64,000 nucleotides of DNA. It comes from JAPUEK01 sp963815355. Its GTDB lineage: Bacteria; Pseudomonadota; Alphaproteobacteria; Rhodobacterales; Rhodobacteraceae. Made by a program: the position numbers and the translations under genes. Shown here piece after piece: positions 42,963 through 52,067 of the stretch (the stretch's first letter is position 1; each line of letters opens with the position of its first letter). The stretch lies in the NCBI GenBank assembly GCA_963815355.1, contig CAWFGJ010000006.1:124001-188000 (forward strand). The letters run 5' to 3'. The notes below the pieces were generated by a model. That model was not told the origin of the DNA. It ran no database searches and saw only the letters and a list, made by a program, of their open reading frames with translations.

Positions 42963-43562
42963 ATGACAGCCCGTGCCCTGCCCGTCACGATCCGCCACGG
43001 CTTTCCGGCAAGCCAGCGCAATGAGGCCGCGGACCTTTACTGGCAAGCCTTTGGCGGCAAGCTTGGCCGGGTTATGGGCCCCCGAGACAAGGCGCTGCAG
43101 TTTCTTGATGCCGTGATCCGGCCTGACCACGCGATTGTGGCCGTGGGCGATGATGGGCGCTTGCTTGGGCTGGCAGGGTTCAAATCCCCGCTGGGCAGCT
43201 TTGCGAGCGGCGGCCCGGAAGAGTTGCGCCGCATCTATGGCTGGTTCGGCAGCATCTGGCGCGCCGGACTGATCCGCGCCCTGGAGCGCGATGTGGACAA
43301 CGACCGGTTTCTGCTGGACGGGATATGCGTGGCGCGGCAGGCACGCGGCCATGGCATCGGGGCGGCCCTGCTGCACGCCTTTTGTGATGAGGGGCGGCAA
43401 CGCGGCTATACGGCGGCGCGGCTGGATGTGATCGACACCAACTGGCGGGCCAAAGCCCTGTATGAACGCGAGGGGTTTGTGATCGACTCTACAGACGACA
43501 TCGGGCTTTTGCGCTTTGCCTTCGGGTTTCGCCACGCCCATGCGATGGTCAAACCGCTGTAA
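42963..43562 (+). CDS. GNAT family N-acetyltransferase
   Basis: This 199-aa acyltransferase has the acetyl-CoA loop VARQARGHGIGAALLHAF (R/Q-x-x-G-x-G/A pattern) and the C-terminal LDVIDTNWRAKALYEREGFV motif B. The N-terminal 60 residues form a helix-rich substrate part, QRNEAADLYWQAFGGKLGRV. The acceptor is unknown. It lies 27 bp after mobB and converges on the next gene. Confidence 0.87.
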   Translation: MTARALPVTIRHGFPASQRNEAADLYWQAFGGKLGRVMGPRDKALQFLDAVIRPDHAIVAVGDDGRLLGLAGFKSPLGSFASGGPEELRRIYGWFGSIWRAGLIRALERDVDNDRFLLDGICVARQARGHGIGAALLHAFCDEGRQRGYTAARLDVIDTNWRAKALYEREGFVIDSTDDIGLLRFAFGFRHAHAMVKPL

Positions 43563-43565
43563 CCG

Positions 43566-44588
43566 TCAGTCAAAAGTTCCGGTGACCCGGCCAAACAGCA
43601 TGAAGGCCCGCGCGGTGCGGGTATCGGAAAGCTCTGCCAGATCGGCGTCGCTTGCGTGGCGTTCAAATTCCTGAAACGTGCGGTCGAAGGTCCGCAAAAA
43701 GTGGTGCGCTGCGTCGCGGAACACCGGATCTTCGCGCATCCGCCCCGAGGTCAGCGCCAAAGACGACCTGTCGCGAATACCGCCAAGGGCGGCGATGGAG
43801 CGCCCCCGCTCACCCGTGGCGAATTTGCGCCACAGCTCGGGTCGCGCCAGATCGGGCTTGAGATCATCCATATAGATGCCCTCTTCGGACAGCAGCGTCA
43901 GCACATCCTGCGCGGCGCGGATCAGCTTGGCGACGTTGCGATCCTCTAGTGCTGCGCGCAGTGCGCGGAAGCCTTGGCGGTCATCGGGGCTTTCGGGAAA
44001 CTGCAGGGCGCGGATGAAATCGGCCAGCGGCAAGGGCGCGCGCAAATCATCCGCCGGCGTGCCAAGTGCCAAAACCGGCTGCTCGGCTTCCGGCTGCGCG
44101 CGCGGCACGGTCAGGGCCGCCTTGCGATCCGCCGAGGGCACGGTCAGCGCGGTGTCCCGACGCGAGGCAAAGCTTGCCACCGCGGTTTCGGTCTGACGGG
44201 TTGCGGCGGCAATCTCGTCAAGCTTGCGCTCGACCGAGGGGCGCCCGGACGAGGCATGTTGACTGGCGATATAGGCCATCCGCATCGCATCCACCGAGGC
44301 CTGCAACCGCGCCGCTTCACCGCGCAACACGCGGATGGAGCGGAGCGTTGTCACCGCAGCCCAGATCAACGCCAAGGGCAAAAACACGACCAACAGCGTC
44401 AGAACAAGACCAAGCGTTCCCGCTTCGACCGGACCAGTCACCGGGCCAGTCAGCACATAGGCAATCACCGCCGTCACCCAGACAAGGCTGAGCGCCGCCG
44501 CTACGATCTCCGTAGCAGTCATCTTTGCCTTGCCGTCGCTGCGGGCGTAAAGCCCGAGGTCCAGCGGCTTTTCTTCGGTCTCGCTCAT
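43566..44588 (-). CDS. Conserved membrane protein of unknown function
   Basis: This 340-aa protein has two membrane helices near the N-terminus (IVAAALSLVWVTAVIAYVLT and TLGLVLTLLVVFLPLALIWA). A coiled-coil-prone segment follows (RVLRGEAARLQASVDAMRMA onward). The cytoplasmic C-terminal half is helical (EDRNVAKLIRAAQDVLTLLS). I recognise no catalytic motif. It resembles conserved proteins seen near greA in Rhodobacterales, but that is memory only. It lies 21 bp downstream of greA on the same strand. Confidence 0.8.
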   Translation of the reverse strand: MSETEEKPLDLGLYARSDGKAKMTATEIVAAALSLVWVTAVIAYVLTGPVTGPVEAGTLGLVLTLLVVFLPLALIWAAVTTLRSIRVLRGEAARLQASVDAMRMAYIASQHASSGRPSVERKLDEIAAATRQTETAVASFASRRDTALTVPSADRKAALTVPRAQPEAEQPVLALGTPADDLRAPLPLADFIRALQFPESPDDRQGFRALRAALEDRNVAKLIRAAQDVLTLLSEEGIYMDDLKPDLARPELWRKFATGERGRSIAALGGIRDRSSLALTSGRMREDPVFRDAAHHFLRTFDRTFQEFERHASDADLAELSDTRTARAFMLFGRVTGTFD

Positions 44589-44609
44589 CCGGATGTCCCG
44601 AAGGAAAGG

Positions 44610-45080
44610 TCAGGTATAGACGATCTTCAGCACTTCGTAGCTGCGTTGACCGCCCGGCGTTTTCACCTCAACCGAATCGCCTTCCGACTTGCCGATCAGC
44701 GCGCGCGCCAAAGGTGAACGGATGTTCAGCAAGTTGTTTTCGATATCGGCCTCAGGCTCTCCGACGATCTGGTAGGTCTTTTCTTCGTCGGTATCTTCAT
44801 CGACCAGCGTCACCGACGCGCCGAATTTCACCGCACCCGAAAGCTTTGACGTATCAATCACATCTGCAAGCGACAAAAGCGCTTCAAGCTCTTTGATGCG
44901 CCCTTCGATGAAGCTCTGCTTCTCGCGGGCGGCGTGGTATTCGGCGTTTTCGGACAGATCCCCATGCTCGCGCGCCTCAGCAATGGCGCGGATCACGGCG
45001 GGGCGTTCCACCGACTTCAGCAGCTTCAATTCGTCGTCCAGCGCGTTAAAACCGCGCCGTGTCATCGGGATCTTTTCCAT
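44610..45080 (-). CDS. greA: Transcription elongation factor GreA
   Basis: This 156-aa RNA-polymerase-binding factor stimulates cleavage of backtracked RNA. The N-terminal coiled coil carries the acidic tip in EAREHGDLSENAEYHAAREK. The C-terminal FKBP-like domain has SPLARALIGKSEGDSVEVKT and ends YEVLKIVYT. The start at 45080 gives the standard MEKIPMT N-terminus; the frame extends upstream but without family similarity. Confidence 0.97.
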   Translation of the reverse strand: MEKIPMTRRGFNALDDELKLLKSVERPAVIRAIAEAREHGDLSENAEYHAAREKQSFIEGRIKELEALLSLADVIDTSKLSGAVKFGASVTLVDEDTDEEKTYQIVGEPEADIENNLLNIRSPLARALIGKSEGDSVEVKTPGGQRSYEVLKIVYT

Positions 45081-45360
45081 CGGCCTTTTCACACAAATGA
45101 CAAGGCCACAGCCCGGTTGAGCCATGACCTTGCGCCACATTTCAACTTACCTGATCCGACCGGACGGAAGATTGCAAGGGGGTATGCCGCAATCCGGCAG
45201 GGTCGTGTCGCGCAAGGGAAAGAATGTTTCGTGAATGCTGCGATGCGGAATTATGATGTTGCGTCATGGTTGACCTGCAATTCACGTTGGGGCAATCACA
45301 GAGGCGCAAAGCCAAGCGAAAAGCGGTGCCAGCAGCGGGCCGCACCGGAGAGGAACAGCC

Positions 45361-47013
45361 ATGCCGCAGGATATCGTACGCGAAGAAATGGGTTATGATG
45401 TCGTGATCGTCGGGGCGGGGCCTTCGGGCCTTTCCGCTGCGATCCGCCTGAAGCAATTGAACCCGGATCTGTCCGTGGTGGTGATGGAAAAGGGGTCAGA
45501 GGTCGGGGCGCATATCCTGTCGGGCGCGGTGCTTGACCCGTCGGGGCTGGATGCCTTGCTGCCTGACTGGCGCAGCATGGACGCGCCGATCAAGACCGAG
45601 GTGAAGGAAGACAATTTCTACATCCTCGGCCCGGCAGGCCAGATCCGGATTCCGAACTTTCCGATGCCGCCCTTGATGAACAACCACGGCAACTACATCG
45701 TCTCGATGGCCAATGTCTGCCGCTGGATGGCGGGCGTGGCCGAGGGGCTGGGCGTCGAGATTTTCCCCGGCATGTCGTGCTCGCAACTGGTTTACGGCGA
45801 CAACGGCGAAGTGCGCGGGGTCGTGGCGGGCGAATTCGGGCTGGACGCCGAGGGCAAGCCGGGCCCGAACTATGAGCCGGGCATGGTGCTGGCGGGCAAG
45901 TATGTTTTCCTGTCGGAGGGCGTGCGGGGCTCGCTCGCCAAAGAGGTGATTGCGAAATACGATCTGTCCAAGGGCCATTGCCCGCAGAAGTTCGGCCTTG
46001 GGATGAAGGAAATCTGGGAAATCGACCCGGCCAAGCATCGCCTTGGCACGGTCACCCACACGATGGGCTGGCCGCTGGGTTCGAACGCAGGGGGCGGTAG
46101 CTTCATCTACCACCTTGAAAACAATCAGGTCTACGTCGGGTTTGTGGTTCACCTGAACTACAAGAACCCGCATCTTTACCCCTATATGGAATTCCAGCGC
46201 TTCAAGCATCACCCGATGGTGGCCGAGTTGTTGAAGGGCGGCAAACGGGTGGCTTACGGCGCACGTGCGATTTCCGAGGGCGGCTGGCAGTCGATTCCGA
46301 AGATGGTCGCGCCGGGCGTGGCCTTGCTGGGCTGCACCGCCGGGCTGGTCAACGTGCCGCGGATCAAGGGCAACCACAACGCCATGCTTTCAGGAATTGC
46401 GGCGGCAGAGGCGGCGGCCAAGGCGATTGCAGCTGGCCGGTCGGGCGATGAGTTGCCGGACTATGAGGCAACAGTGCGCAACGGCGCCATCGGCAAGGAT
46501 CTCAAGCGCGTCCGCAACGTCAAGCCACTGTGGTCGAAGTTCGGCCTTGTGGCCTCGCTGCTTGCCGGGGGGGCCGATATGTGGGCCAATACCTTTGGGC
46601 TGACGGTGCTGGGCACCTTGAAGCACGGCATGAATGACGCCCAAGCCACCGGCAAGGCCAAGGATTACGCCCCCATCGCCTACCCCAAGCCCGATGGTGT
46701 GTTGTCGTTTGACCGGCTGACCAACGTGGCCTTTTCCTTTACCAACCATGATGAAAACCAGCCCGCGCATCTGCGGTTGAAAGACCCGTCGATCCCGATT
46801 TCGGTGAACCTTCCGGAATACGCCGAACCCGCGCAGCGCTATTGCCCGGCTGGCGTGTATGAGGTCATCGCAGAAGAGGGTAAGGCCCCGCGCTTTCAGA
46901 TCAACTTCCAGAACTGCGTGCACTGCAAAACCTGCGACATCAAAGACCCGTCGCAGAACATTACATGGACAACGCCAATCGGTGGCGGCGGGCCGAACTA
47001 CCCCAACATGTAA
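45361..47013 (+). CDS. Electron transfer flavoprotein-ubiquinone oxidoreductase
   Basis: This 550-aa membrane-associated flavoprotein passes electrons from ETF to ubiquinone. It has the N-terminal dinucleotide motif VVIVGAGPSGLSAAIRLK, the central quinone-binding region, and GVALLGCTAGLVNVPRIKGN for FAD. A C-terminal [4Fe-4S] ferredoxin site includes CPAGVYEV, then NCVHCKTCDIKDPSQNITW. The length and order match the family. The start at 45361 follows GAGAGGAACAGCC. A strong terminator follows at 47037. It is the likely acceptor for the acyl-CoA dehydrogenase at 37712. Confidence 0.96.
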   Translation: MPQDIVREEMGYDVVIVGAGPSGLSAAIRLKQLNPDLSVVVMEKGSEVGAHILSGAVLDPSGLDALLPDWRSMDAPIKTEVKEDNFYILGPAGQIRIPNFPMPPLMNNHGNYIVSMANVCRWMAGVAEGLGVEIFPGMSCSQLVYGDNGEVRGVVAGEFGLDAEGKPGPNYEPGMVLAGKYVFLSEGVRGSLAKEVIAKYDLSKGHCPQKFGLGMKEIWEIDPAKHRLGTVTHTMGWPLGSNAGGGSFIYHLENNQVYVGFVVHLNYKNPHLYPYMEFQRFKHHPMVAELLKGGKRVAYGARAISEGGWQSIPKMVAPGVALLGCTAGLVNVPRIKGNHNAMLSGIAAAEAAAKAIAAGRSGDELPDYEATVRNGAIGKDLKRVRNVKPLWSKFGLVASLLAGGADMWANTFGLTVLGTLKHGMNDAQATGKAKDYAPIAYPKPDGVLSFDRLTNVAFSFTNHDENQPAHLRLKDPSIPISVNLPEYAEPAQRYCPAGVYEVIAEEGKAPRFQINFQNCVHCKTCDIKDPSQNITWTTPIGGGGPNYPNM

Positions 47014-47036
47014 GCGCACTTCTGCGCGAGAATCCA

Positions 47037-47064
47037 CGGGCCGGGGCACAATCGCCTCGGCCCG
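47037..47064 (+). terminator. Terminator-like hairpin after ETF-QO
   Basis: The arms 47037-47047 and 47054-47064 (CGGGCCG against CGGCCCG, extended through a G-U pair and GGC/GCC) close a 6-nt loop, followed by CATTGCTTT. It lies between ETF-QO and the TPR gene. Confidence 0.7.
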
Positions 47065-47124
47065 CATTGCTTTCGGCCCCTCCCGCAACTAGCTTTGACG
47101 CAGTTGCGTAAGGAGCAGTCCCGC

Positions 47125-48906
47125 ATGCCGAACCCGTTTCTGACCCGCTGGCCCCGCTTTGGCTGCAAAGCCGCCTTGATGGCCAGCGCTGTGGCGCTTT
47201 TCGGCAGCGCAGGCTGGGCAGAAACCGCCCCCGCCGCGCCCAAAGAGCCGCTGACCGCCACTGCGTTGAACGGCGATGCCGGGGCCTATCTGGCCGCGAT
47301 GGTGGCCGCCAACGAATCCGATTACGCCGCCGCGGCAGGCTGGTATGCGCGCGCGTTGACCCGCGACCCAGCAAACCCGGCTTTGCTGGAAGGCGCGATC
47401 ATCTCAAACATCGGGCGTGGTGAGATTTTGCTGGCGGCGGACGACTCGCGCCGGCTTGTGGCTGCGGGTGCGAAAAGCCAGACCGCCTATCTCGCGCTGA
47501 CGGCACAGGCCGGGCAGGCCGGGCATTTCGACGAGATCCTCAAAGCCAGCGCATCTGGCATGACGGCGGGCGCGCTGCTGGACGGTTTGGTGAATGCCTG
47601 GGCCGAACTGGGCCAAGGCCAGATGACCGAAGCCCTTGCACGGTTTGACAAGATTGCCGCGACCAAGGGGCTTGAGGCCTTTGGCTTGTATCACAAGGCG
47701 CTGGCGCTGGCTTCGGCAGGCGATTTCGAAGGGGCGGACGATATCCTTTCCGGGCGCGCCGCGGGCGAGATTGCGGTGATGCGGCGGGGCGTCATTGCCC
47801 ATGCACAGATCCTGTCGCAGCTAGAGCGCAATACCGATGCGATTGCCTTGCTGGACCGGTCTTTTGGCACGGGCAACGACCCGCAGGTCGATGACCTGCG
47901 CCGCCGGTTGGCGGCTGGTGAGCCGCTGCCATTTGAAGTGGTCCGCAACGCAACAGACGGGTTGAGCGAGGTCTTCTTTACGCTGGCCACCGCCTTGAAT
48001 GGCGAGGCGGCCAATTCATATACCCTGCTCTACGCCCGCATCGCCGCCTATCTGCGCCCAGACCATTATGAGGCGCAACTGCTGACGGCGGGTCTTTTGG
48101 AACAGCAGGGCCAACATGATCTGGCGACAGCGGCCTACGCGCAGATCACCCCCGACAGCCCGATCTTTTACGTGGCCGAGATTGGTCGCGCGCAGGCGAC
48201 CTATGCCGCCGGGCGCAAGGAAGCCTCAATCGAAATCCTGCAGGCGCTGACCCGCACCCACGGGACGATCATGTCGGTTCATGTGGCCCTGGGCGATGCG
48301 TTGCGGCGCGACGAACATTTTGTCGAAGCGCTTAAAGCCTATGACGCCGCGATTGCGATGATTCCGCAGCCGGATCGCAGCCATTGGACGATCTTTTTCA
48401 GCCGGGGCATCTGTGAAGAACGGCAAGGCAACTATGACATCGCCGAGCGCGACATGCGCAAGGCGTTGGATTTGCAGCCGGATCAGCCTCAGGTGCTGAA
48501 CTACCTCGGCTACAGCTTTGTTGATCGTGGGCAGAATCTGGACGAAGCGCTTGGCATGATCGAGCGCGCGGTCGCGGGCGAACCTTCCTCTGGCTATATC
48601 ATCGACAGCCTTGCCTGGGCCTATTTCCGCCTTGGCCGTTATGAAGAGGCCGTTGAGCCGATGGAGCGCGCCTCCCTTTTGGAGCCGGTCGATCCAGTGG
48701 TGACCGACCATTTGGGCGATGTCTATTGGGCCGTGGGCCGGACCCGCGAGGCCGACTTTCAATGGCACCGCGCGCTGTCGTTCGACCCGCTGGAAAAGGA
48801 CGCCGAGCGCATCCGCAAAAAGCTTGAAGTCGGGCTGGATGCGGTGCTTGCCGCAGAGGGCGCGCCACCGATCTCGGCGGTAAAGACAGCCAACGATGCA
48901 GACTAG
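47125..48906 (+). CDS. Exported tetratricopeptide-repeat protein
   Basis: This 593-aa protein has a signal peptide (ALMASAVALFGSAGWA, cut before ETAPAA). TPR helices run through the whole mature chain, clearest in NYDIAERDMRKALDLQPDQP, YLGYSFVDRGQNLDEALGMI and LGRYEEAVEPMERASLLEP. It is probably periplasmic or outer-membrane-associated and acts as a scaffold. The start at 47125 has AAGGAG 9 nt upstream. Its last codons overlap the start of ispE by 11 bp, coupling the two, an arrangement I have seen in other Rhodobacterales. Confidence 0.87.
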   Translation: MPNPFLTRWPRFGCKAALMASAVALFGSAGWAETAPAAPKEPLTATALNGDAGAYLAAMVAANESDYAAAAGWYARALTRDPANPALLEGAIISNIGRGEILLAADDSRRLVAAGAKSQTAYLALTAQAGQAGHFDEILKASASGMTAGALLDGLVNAWAELGQGQMTEALARFDKIAATKGLEAFGLYHKALALASAGDFEGADDILSGRAAGEIAVMRRGVIAHAQILSQLERNTDAIALLDRSFGTGNDPQVDDLRRRLAAGEPLPFEVVRNATDGLSEVFFTLATALNGEAANSYTLLYARIAAYLRPDHYEAQLLTAGLLEQQGQHDLATAAYAQITPDSPIFYVAEIGRAQATYAAGRKEASIEILQALTRTHGTIMSVHVALGDALRRDEHFVEALKAYDAAIAMIPQPDRSHWTIFFSRGICEERQGNYDIAERDMRKALDLQPDQPQVLNYLGYSFVDRGQNLDEALGMIERAVAGEPSSGYIIDSLAWAYFRLGRYEEAVEPMERASLLEPVDPVVTDHLGDVYWAVGRTREADFQWHRALSFDPLEKDAERIRKKLEVGLDAVLAAEGAPPISAVKTANDAD

Positions 48907-49771
48907 GGTCTTTGCACCCGCCAAGATCAATTTGGCGCTGCATGTGACCGGACAGCGGGCGGATGGGTATCATCTGCTGGACACGCTGGTTGGTTTTGCC
49001 TCGGTCGGGGACTGGGTTGGGCTGAAGCCCGGACCCGCGACGTTTACGGTCAGCGGGCCGGAGGCGACGCAGGTGCCGACCGATGCGCGCAACAGCGTGG
49101 TCAAGCTGGCGCAGCACTTTGCCCCCGACATGCCCCTGCAGATCCACTTGGAAAAGCACCTGCCCGTGGCGTCAGGCATTGGCGGCGGCTCGGCGGATGC
49201 GGCGGCCTGTTTTCGTGGAATTGCGGCCCTGACCGGGCAAGACGACCATGACGCAGCGGCGCGGCTTTTGGCGATCGGGGCGGATGTGCCGATGTGCGCG
49301 CGCTCTGTTCCCGCGCGGGTCAGCGGTATCGGAGAGCAGATCACCCCCCTGCCCGACCTGCCCCGTCTGGCGATGGTGCTGATCAACCCGCGGGTAGAGG
49401 TGGCGACACCCGCAGTTTTCAAGGCGCTGCAAACCAAGGATAATTCCGATATGGGCGCGCTGCCAACGGTCTGGACTGCGGCCGCAACGCTGGCGTGGCT
49501 GGGCGAAAGGCGGAATGATCTGGAAACCCCCGCGATGCAACTCGCCCCCGTCATTGGCCGGGTTCTGGCCGTGTTGCGCGCCGAAAACGACTGTGCCCTA
49601 GCGCGGATGTCAGGCTCTGGTGCGACCTGCTTTGGGCTGTTTGCAACGGATGCTTTGGCGCAAGCGGCCGCCGCAAAGCTGCGCGCCCGCTATCCGGATT
49701 GGTGGATCGCCCCTGCCCGGCTGGACGGGCAGGACCGGGCGCAGGCTCAGTTGATACGCGAGACGACGTAG
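48896..49771 (+). CDS. ispE: 4-diphosphocytidyl-2-C-methyl-D-erythritol kinase
   Basis: This 291-aa GHMP kinase of the MEP isoprenoid pathway has APAKINLALHVTGQRADGYH at the N-terminus, the GHMP ATP loop PVASGIGGGSADAAACFRG, and the C-terminal block MSGSGATCFGLF. The ATG at 48896 lies inside the TPR gene. The 3' end overlaps the convergent polyprenyl synthase gene by 25 bp, so the two isoprenoid genes face each other. Confidence 0.95.
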   Translation: MQTRVFAPAKINLALHVTGQRADGYHLLDTLVGFASVGDWVGLKPGPATFTVSGPEATQVPTDARNSVVKLAQHFAPDMPLQIHLEKHLPVASGIGGGSADAAACFRGIAALTGQDDHDAAARLLAIGADVPMCARSVPARVSGIGEQITPLPDLPRLAMVLINPRVEVATPAVFKALQTKDNSDMGALPTVWTAAATLAWLGERRNDLETPAMQLAPVIGRVLAVLRAENDCALARMSGSGATCFGLFATDALAQAAAAKLRARYPDWWIAPARLDGQDRAQAQLIRETT

Positions 49772-50748
49772 GCGGCAAGATCCTGCAACATGGCGCGGAT
49801 CGGTGCGTCGGGCAGGGTATCGAGTGCGGTGCGGGCGGTCTCGGCCCAGGCCAAAGCCTCCTGTCGTGCCGCGTCCATCGCGCCATGCTTGGCCATCAGC
49901 GCCTTGGCATGGTCAAGATCCTCTGGGCGCTGGTCGCCCCTTTCGATCACGCGCGTCCAGAACGCCCGCTCTTCGGCATCGGCCAACGCCACCGCCTTGA
50001 TCACCGGAAGCGTCAACTTGCGTTCGCGGAAATCATCTCCGGTGTTCTTGCCAATGGCCGCAGCAGAGCCGCCATAATCGAGCAGGTCATCGACGATCTG
50101 GAACGCAATCCCAAGGGCGTCACCGTAGACATGCAGCGCGCGCACCTGATCTTCGGGCGCGCCGGCGATGACCCCGCCCACCTCTGTCGCGGCAGAGAAC
50201 AACGCAGCGGTCTTGCCCCGCACGACCTTAAGATACACGCCCTCATCGGTCGCCAGATCTTGGGCGGCGGTCAGTTGCAGCACCTCGCCCTCGGCAATGG
50301 TCGCGGATGCGTTGGCAAGGATATCCAACACGCGCAGATTGCCCGTTTCGGTCATCAACTGGAAACTGCGCGCAAACAGATAATCTCCGACCAGAACCGA
50401 AGATTTGTTATCCCACAGCAGGTTCGCCGTTGGCCGACCCCGCCGGCGTTCGCTTTCATCAACCACATCGTCATGCAAAAGCGTTGCAGTGTGGATGAAC
50501 TCAACCGTTGCGGCCAAATGGATGTGATAGGGCCCGGTGTAGCCGCACAGGCGGGCCGCCGCCAAGGTCAGCAAGGGGCGCAGACGCTTGCCCCCTGCCT
50601 CAACCAGATGCGCGGTCACTTGCGGGATGCGCGGCGCGTGTTCGCTGGCCATCCGGTCGCGGATCAGCAGGTTCACCGAATCCATGTCCGCGGCAAGATG
50701 GGCAGCCAGCAAGTCATGTGGTTTACGGGCTTTGTCGTCCAAGCTCAT
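49747..50748 (-). CDS. Long-chain (octa-/decaprenyl) polyprenyl diphosphate synthase
   Basis: This 333-aa trans-prenyltransferase builds the ubiquinone side chain. Aspartate-rich motif one is LLHDDVVDESERRRG and motif two is QIVDDLLDYGG. It also has GGKRLRPLLTLAAARLCGY and the basic KLTLPVIKAV segment. The absence of bulky aromatics right before motif one (EFIHTATLLHDD) fits a long product. The start at 50748 is the first ATG matching family length. It is divergent from the DUF2007 gene. Confidence 0.93.
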   Translation of the reverse strand: MSLDDKARKPHDLLAAHLAADMDSVNLLIRDRMASEHAPRIPQVTAHLVEAGGKRLRPLLTLAAARLCGYTGPYHIHLAATVEFIHTATLLHDDVVDESERRRGRPTANLLWDNKSSVLVGDYLFARSFQLMTETGNLRVLDILANASATIAEGEVLQLTAAQDLATDEGVYLKVVRGKTAALFSAATEVGGVIAGAPEDQVRALHVYGDALGIAFQIVDDLLDYGGSAAAIGKNTGDDFRERKLTLPVIKAVALADAEERAFWTRVIERGDQRPEDLDHAKALMAKHGAMDAARQEALAWAETARTALDTLPDAPIRAMLQDLAAYVVSRIN

Positions 50749-50812
50749 TCCAATCCCAATCCGAAGCATCTGCGGCCTCGACATTCCAGCGCCGCGCGAT
50801 GACACTCCACGC

Positions 50813-51028
50813 ATGAAACTGCTGCTGCAAACCAATAACCCGACGACCATTGCTTTCGCGCAGGCACTCCTTGAAGGCCAGGGTATAGAGACGTTTCTTC
50901 TGGACGTCCACATGAGCATCTTTGAAGGCGGCATTGGCATTTTGCCGCGCCGCCTTATGGTGGCCGACCGGGATCATTTCCTCGCGGCCTCTGTCATCGC
51001 TGACAATGGAATTGATAAAGGCTACTGA
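50813..51028 (+). CDS. DUF2007 domain protein (putative signal-transducing protein)
   Basis: This 71-aa protein matches the small DUF2007 pattern: KLLLQTNNPTTIAFAQALLE at the start, the variable middle, and GGIGILPRRLMVADRDHFLA at the end. Its function is unknown. Its stop overlaps the next start (TGATG), so it is coupled to the methyltransferase gene. Confidence 0.85.
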   Translation: MKLLLQTNNPTTIAFAQALLEGQGIETFLLDVHMSIFEGGIGILPRRLMVADRDHFLAASVIADNGIDKGY

Positions 51029-51786
51029 TGTTTGCCGAAGACGATCTGAGCCGCGATGCGTTTTTGTGCGGCAAGCTGTATCTTTTACAACCGAGGACCG
51101 GGTATCGGGCGGCAACCGACCCGGTGCTGCTGGCCGCGGCTTGCCCGGCCCTGCCGGGGCAAAGCGTCCTTGATCTTGGGTGCGGCGTTGGGGCTGCGGC
51201 GCTTTGCCTTGCAAACCGGGTTGAGGGCTTGCGCCTGCACGGGCTGGAGCTGCAACCCGGCTACGCCGCGCTTGCCCGGCGCAATGCCGAGGCCAATGGT
51301 TATTCGATGGCCGTCGAAGAGGGGGATCTGGCGCAGATGCCCAAACCCTTGCGGCAGGATTTCGATCAGGTCATCGCCAATCCGCCCTATTACCCCCGAT
51401 CCGGTTCTCCCTCGCCCATACAGGCGCGCGATACGGCCTTGCGGGCCGAGACGCCCTTGGCCATCTGGGTTGATGCTGCTGCCCGCCGCCTTGCGCCCGG
51501 TGGCTGGCTGACGCTGATCTTCCGCGCCGATGGCTTGCCCGAAGTGCTGTCTGCGCTGTCGCCGAAACTGGGCACTGCCGCGATCTTGCCTTTGGCCGCC
51601 CGGGAAGGGCGCCCTGCCCTGCGGGTGATCCTGCGGGCGCGCAAGGGGGGGCGGGGCGCCTTTCGCCTGCTTGCACCGTTTCTGCTGCACGCAGGCCCCG
51701 CCCACGACGGCGACCGCGAAAGCTATACGCCGTTCGCCAATGCCGTCCTGCGCGACGGAGCGGGGCTTTCCGCCGCATTTGCCTAG
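51028..51786 (+). CDS. tRNA1(Val) adenine-N6-methyltransferase-like SAM enzyme
   Basis: This 252-aa class I methyltransferase has the SAM loop VLDLGCGVGAAALCLANR and the N-P-P-Y base-amino-methylation motif in VIANPPYYPRSGSPSP. This resembles TrmN6/YfiC, which modifies A37 of tRNA-Val. It begins with YLLQPRTGYRAATDPVLLAA, typical of that family. Substrate identity is inferred from family. Confidence 0.85.
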   Translation: MFAEDDLSRDAFLCGKLYLLQPRTGYRAATDPVLLAAACPALPGQSVLDLGCGVGAAALCLANRVEGLRLHGLELQPGYAALARRNAEANGYSMAVEEGDLAQMPKPLRQDFDQVIANPPYYPRSGSPSPIQARDTALRAETPLAIWVDAAARRLAPGGWLTLIFRADGLPEVLSALSPKLGTAAILPLAAREGRPALRVILRARKGGRGAFRLLAPFLLHAGPAHDGDRESYTPFANAVLRDGAGLSAAFA

Positions 51787-51896
51787 CGGGACGGCGTGTC
51801 GCAGCCGATCTCGAAAATTTCTTGTGAAGTTTTGATGACACGACTCTTAAAACGTGTTGGACTGGTCAGACGAGAAACGTGAATAGGAGGACATAA

Positions 51897-52064
51897 ATGA
51901 CAGTCGCTTCCCATATCTCCGAACTCAAGAAAAAGCACGAAAGCCTATCGGACAAGGTCATGCAGGCGCAGCGCAGCCCCGGAACAAGTGATCTTCAGAT
52001 CGCTGAATGGAAAAAGCAAAAGCTGAAAATCAAGGAAGAGATTGGCCGCCTTACGCAGGCGTAG
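51897..52064 (+). CDS. YdcH/DUF465 family small protein
   Basis: This 55-aa helical, lysine-rich protein (ISELKKKHESLSDKVMQA and EWKKQKLKIKEEIGRLTQ) is of the DUF465 type. AGGAGG lies 6 nt before the ATG. The 110 bp upstream are AT-rich and may carry its own promoter. Its function is unknown. It converges closely (4 bp) on the next gene. Confidence 0.88.
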   Translation: MTVASHISELKKKHESLSDKVMQAQRSPGTSDLQIAEWKKQKLKIKEEIGRLTQA

Positions 52065-52067
52065 CGT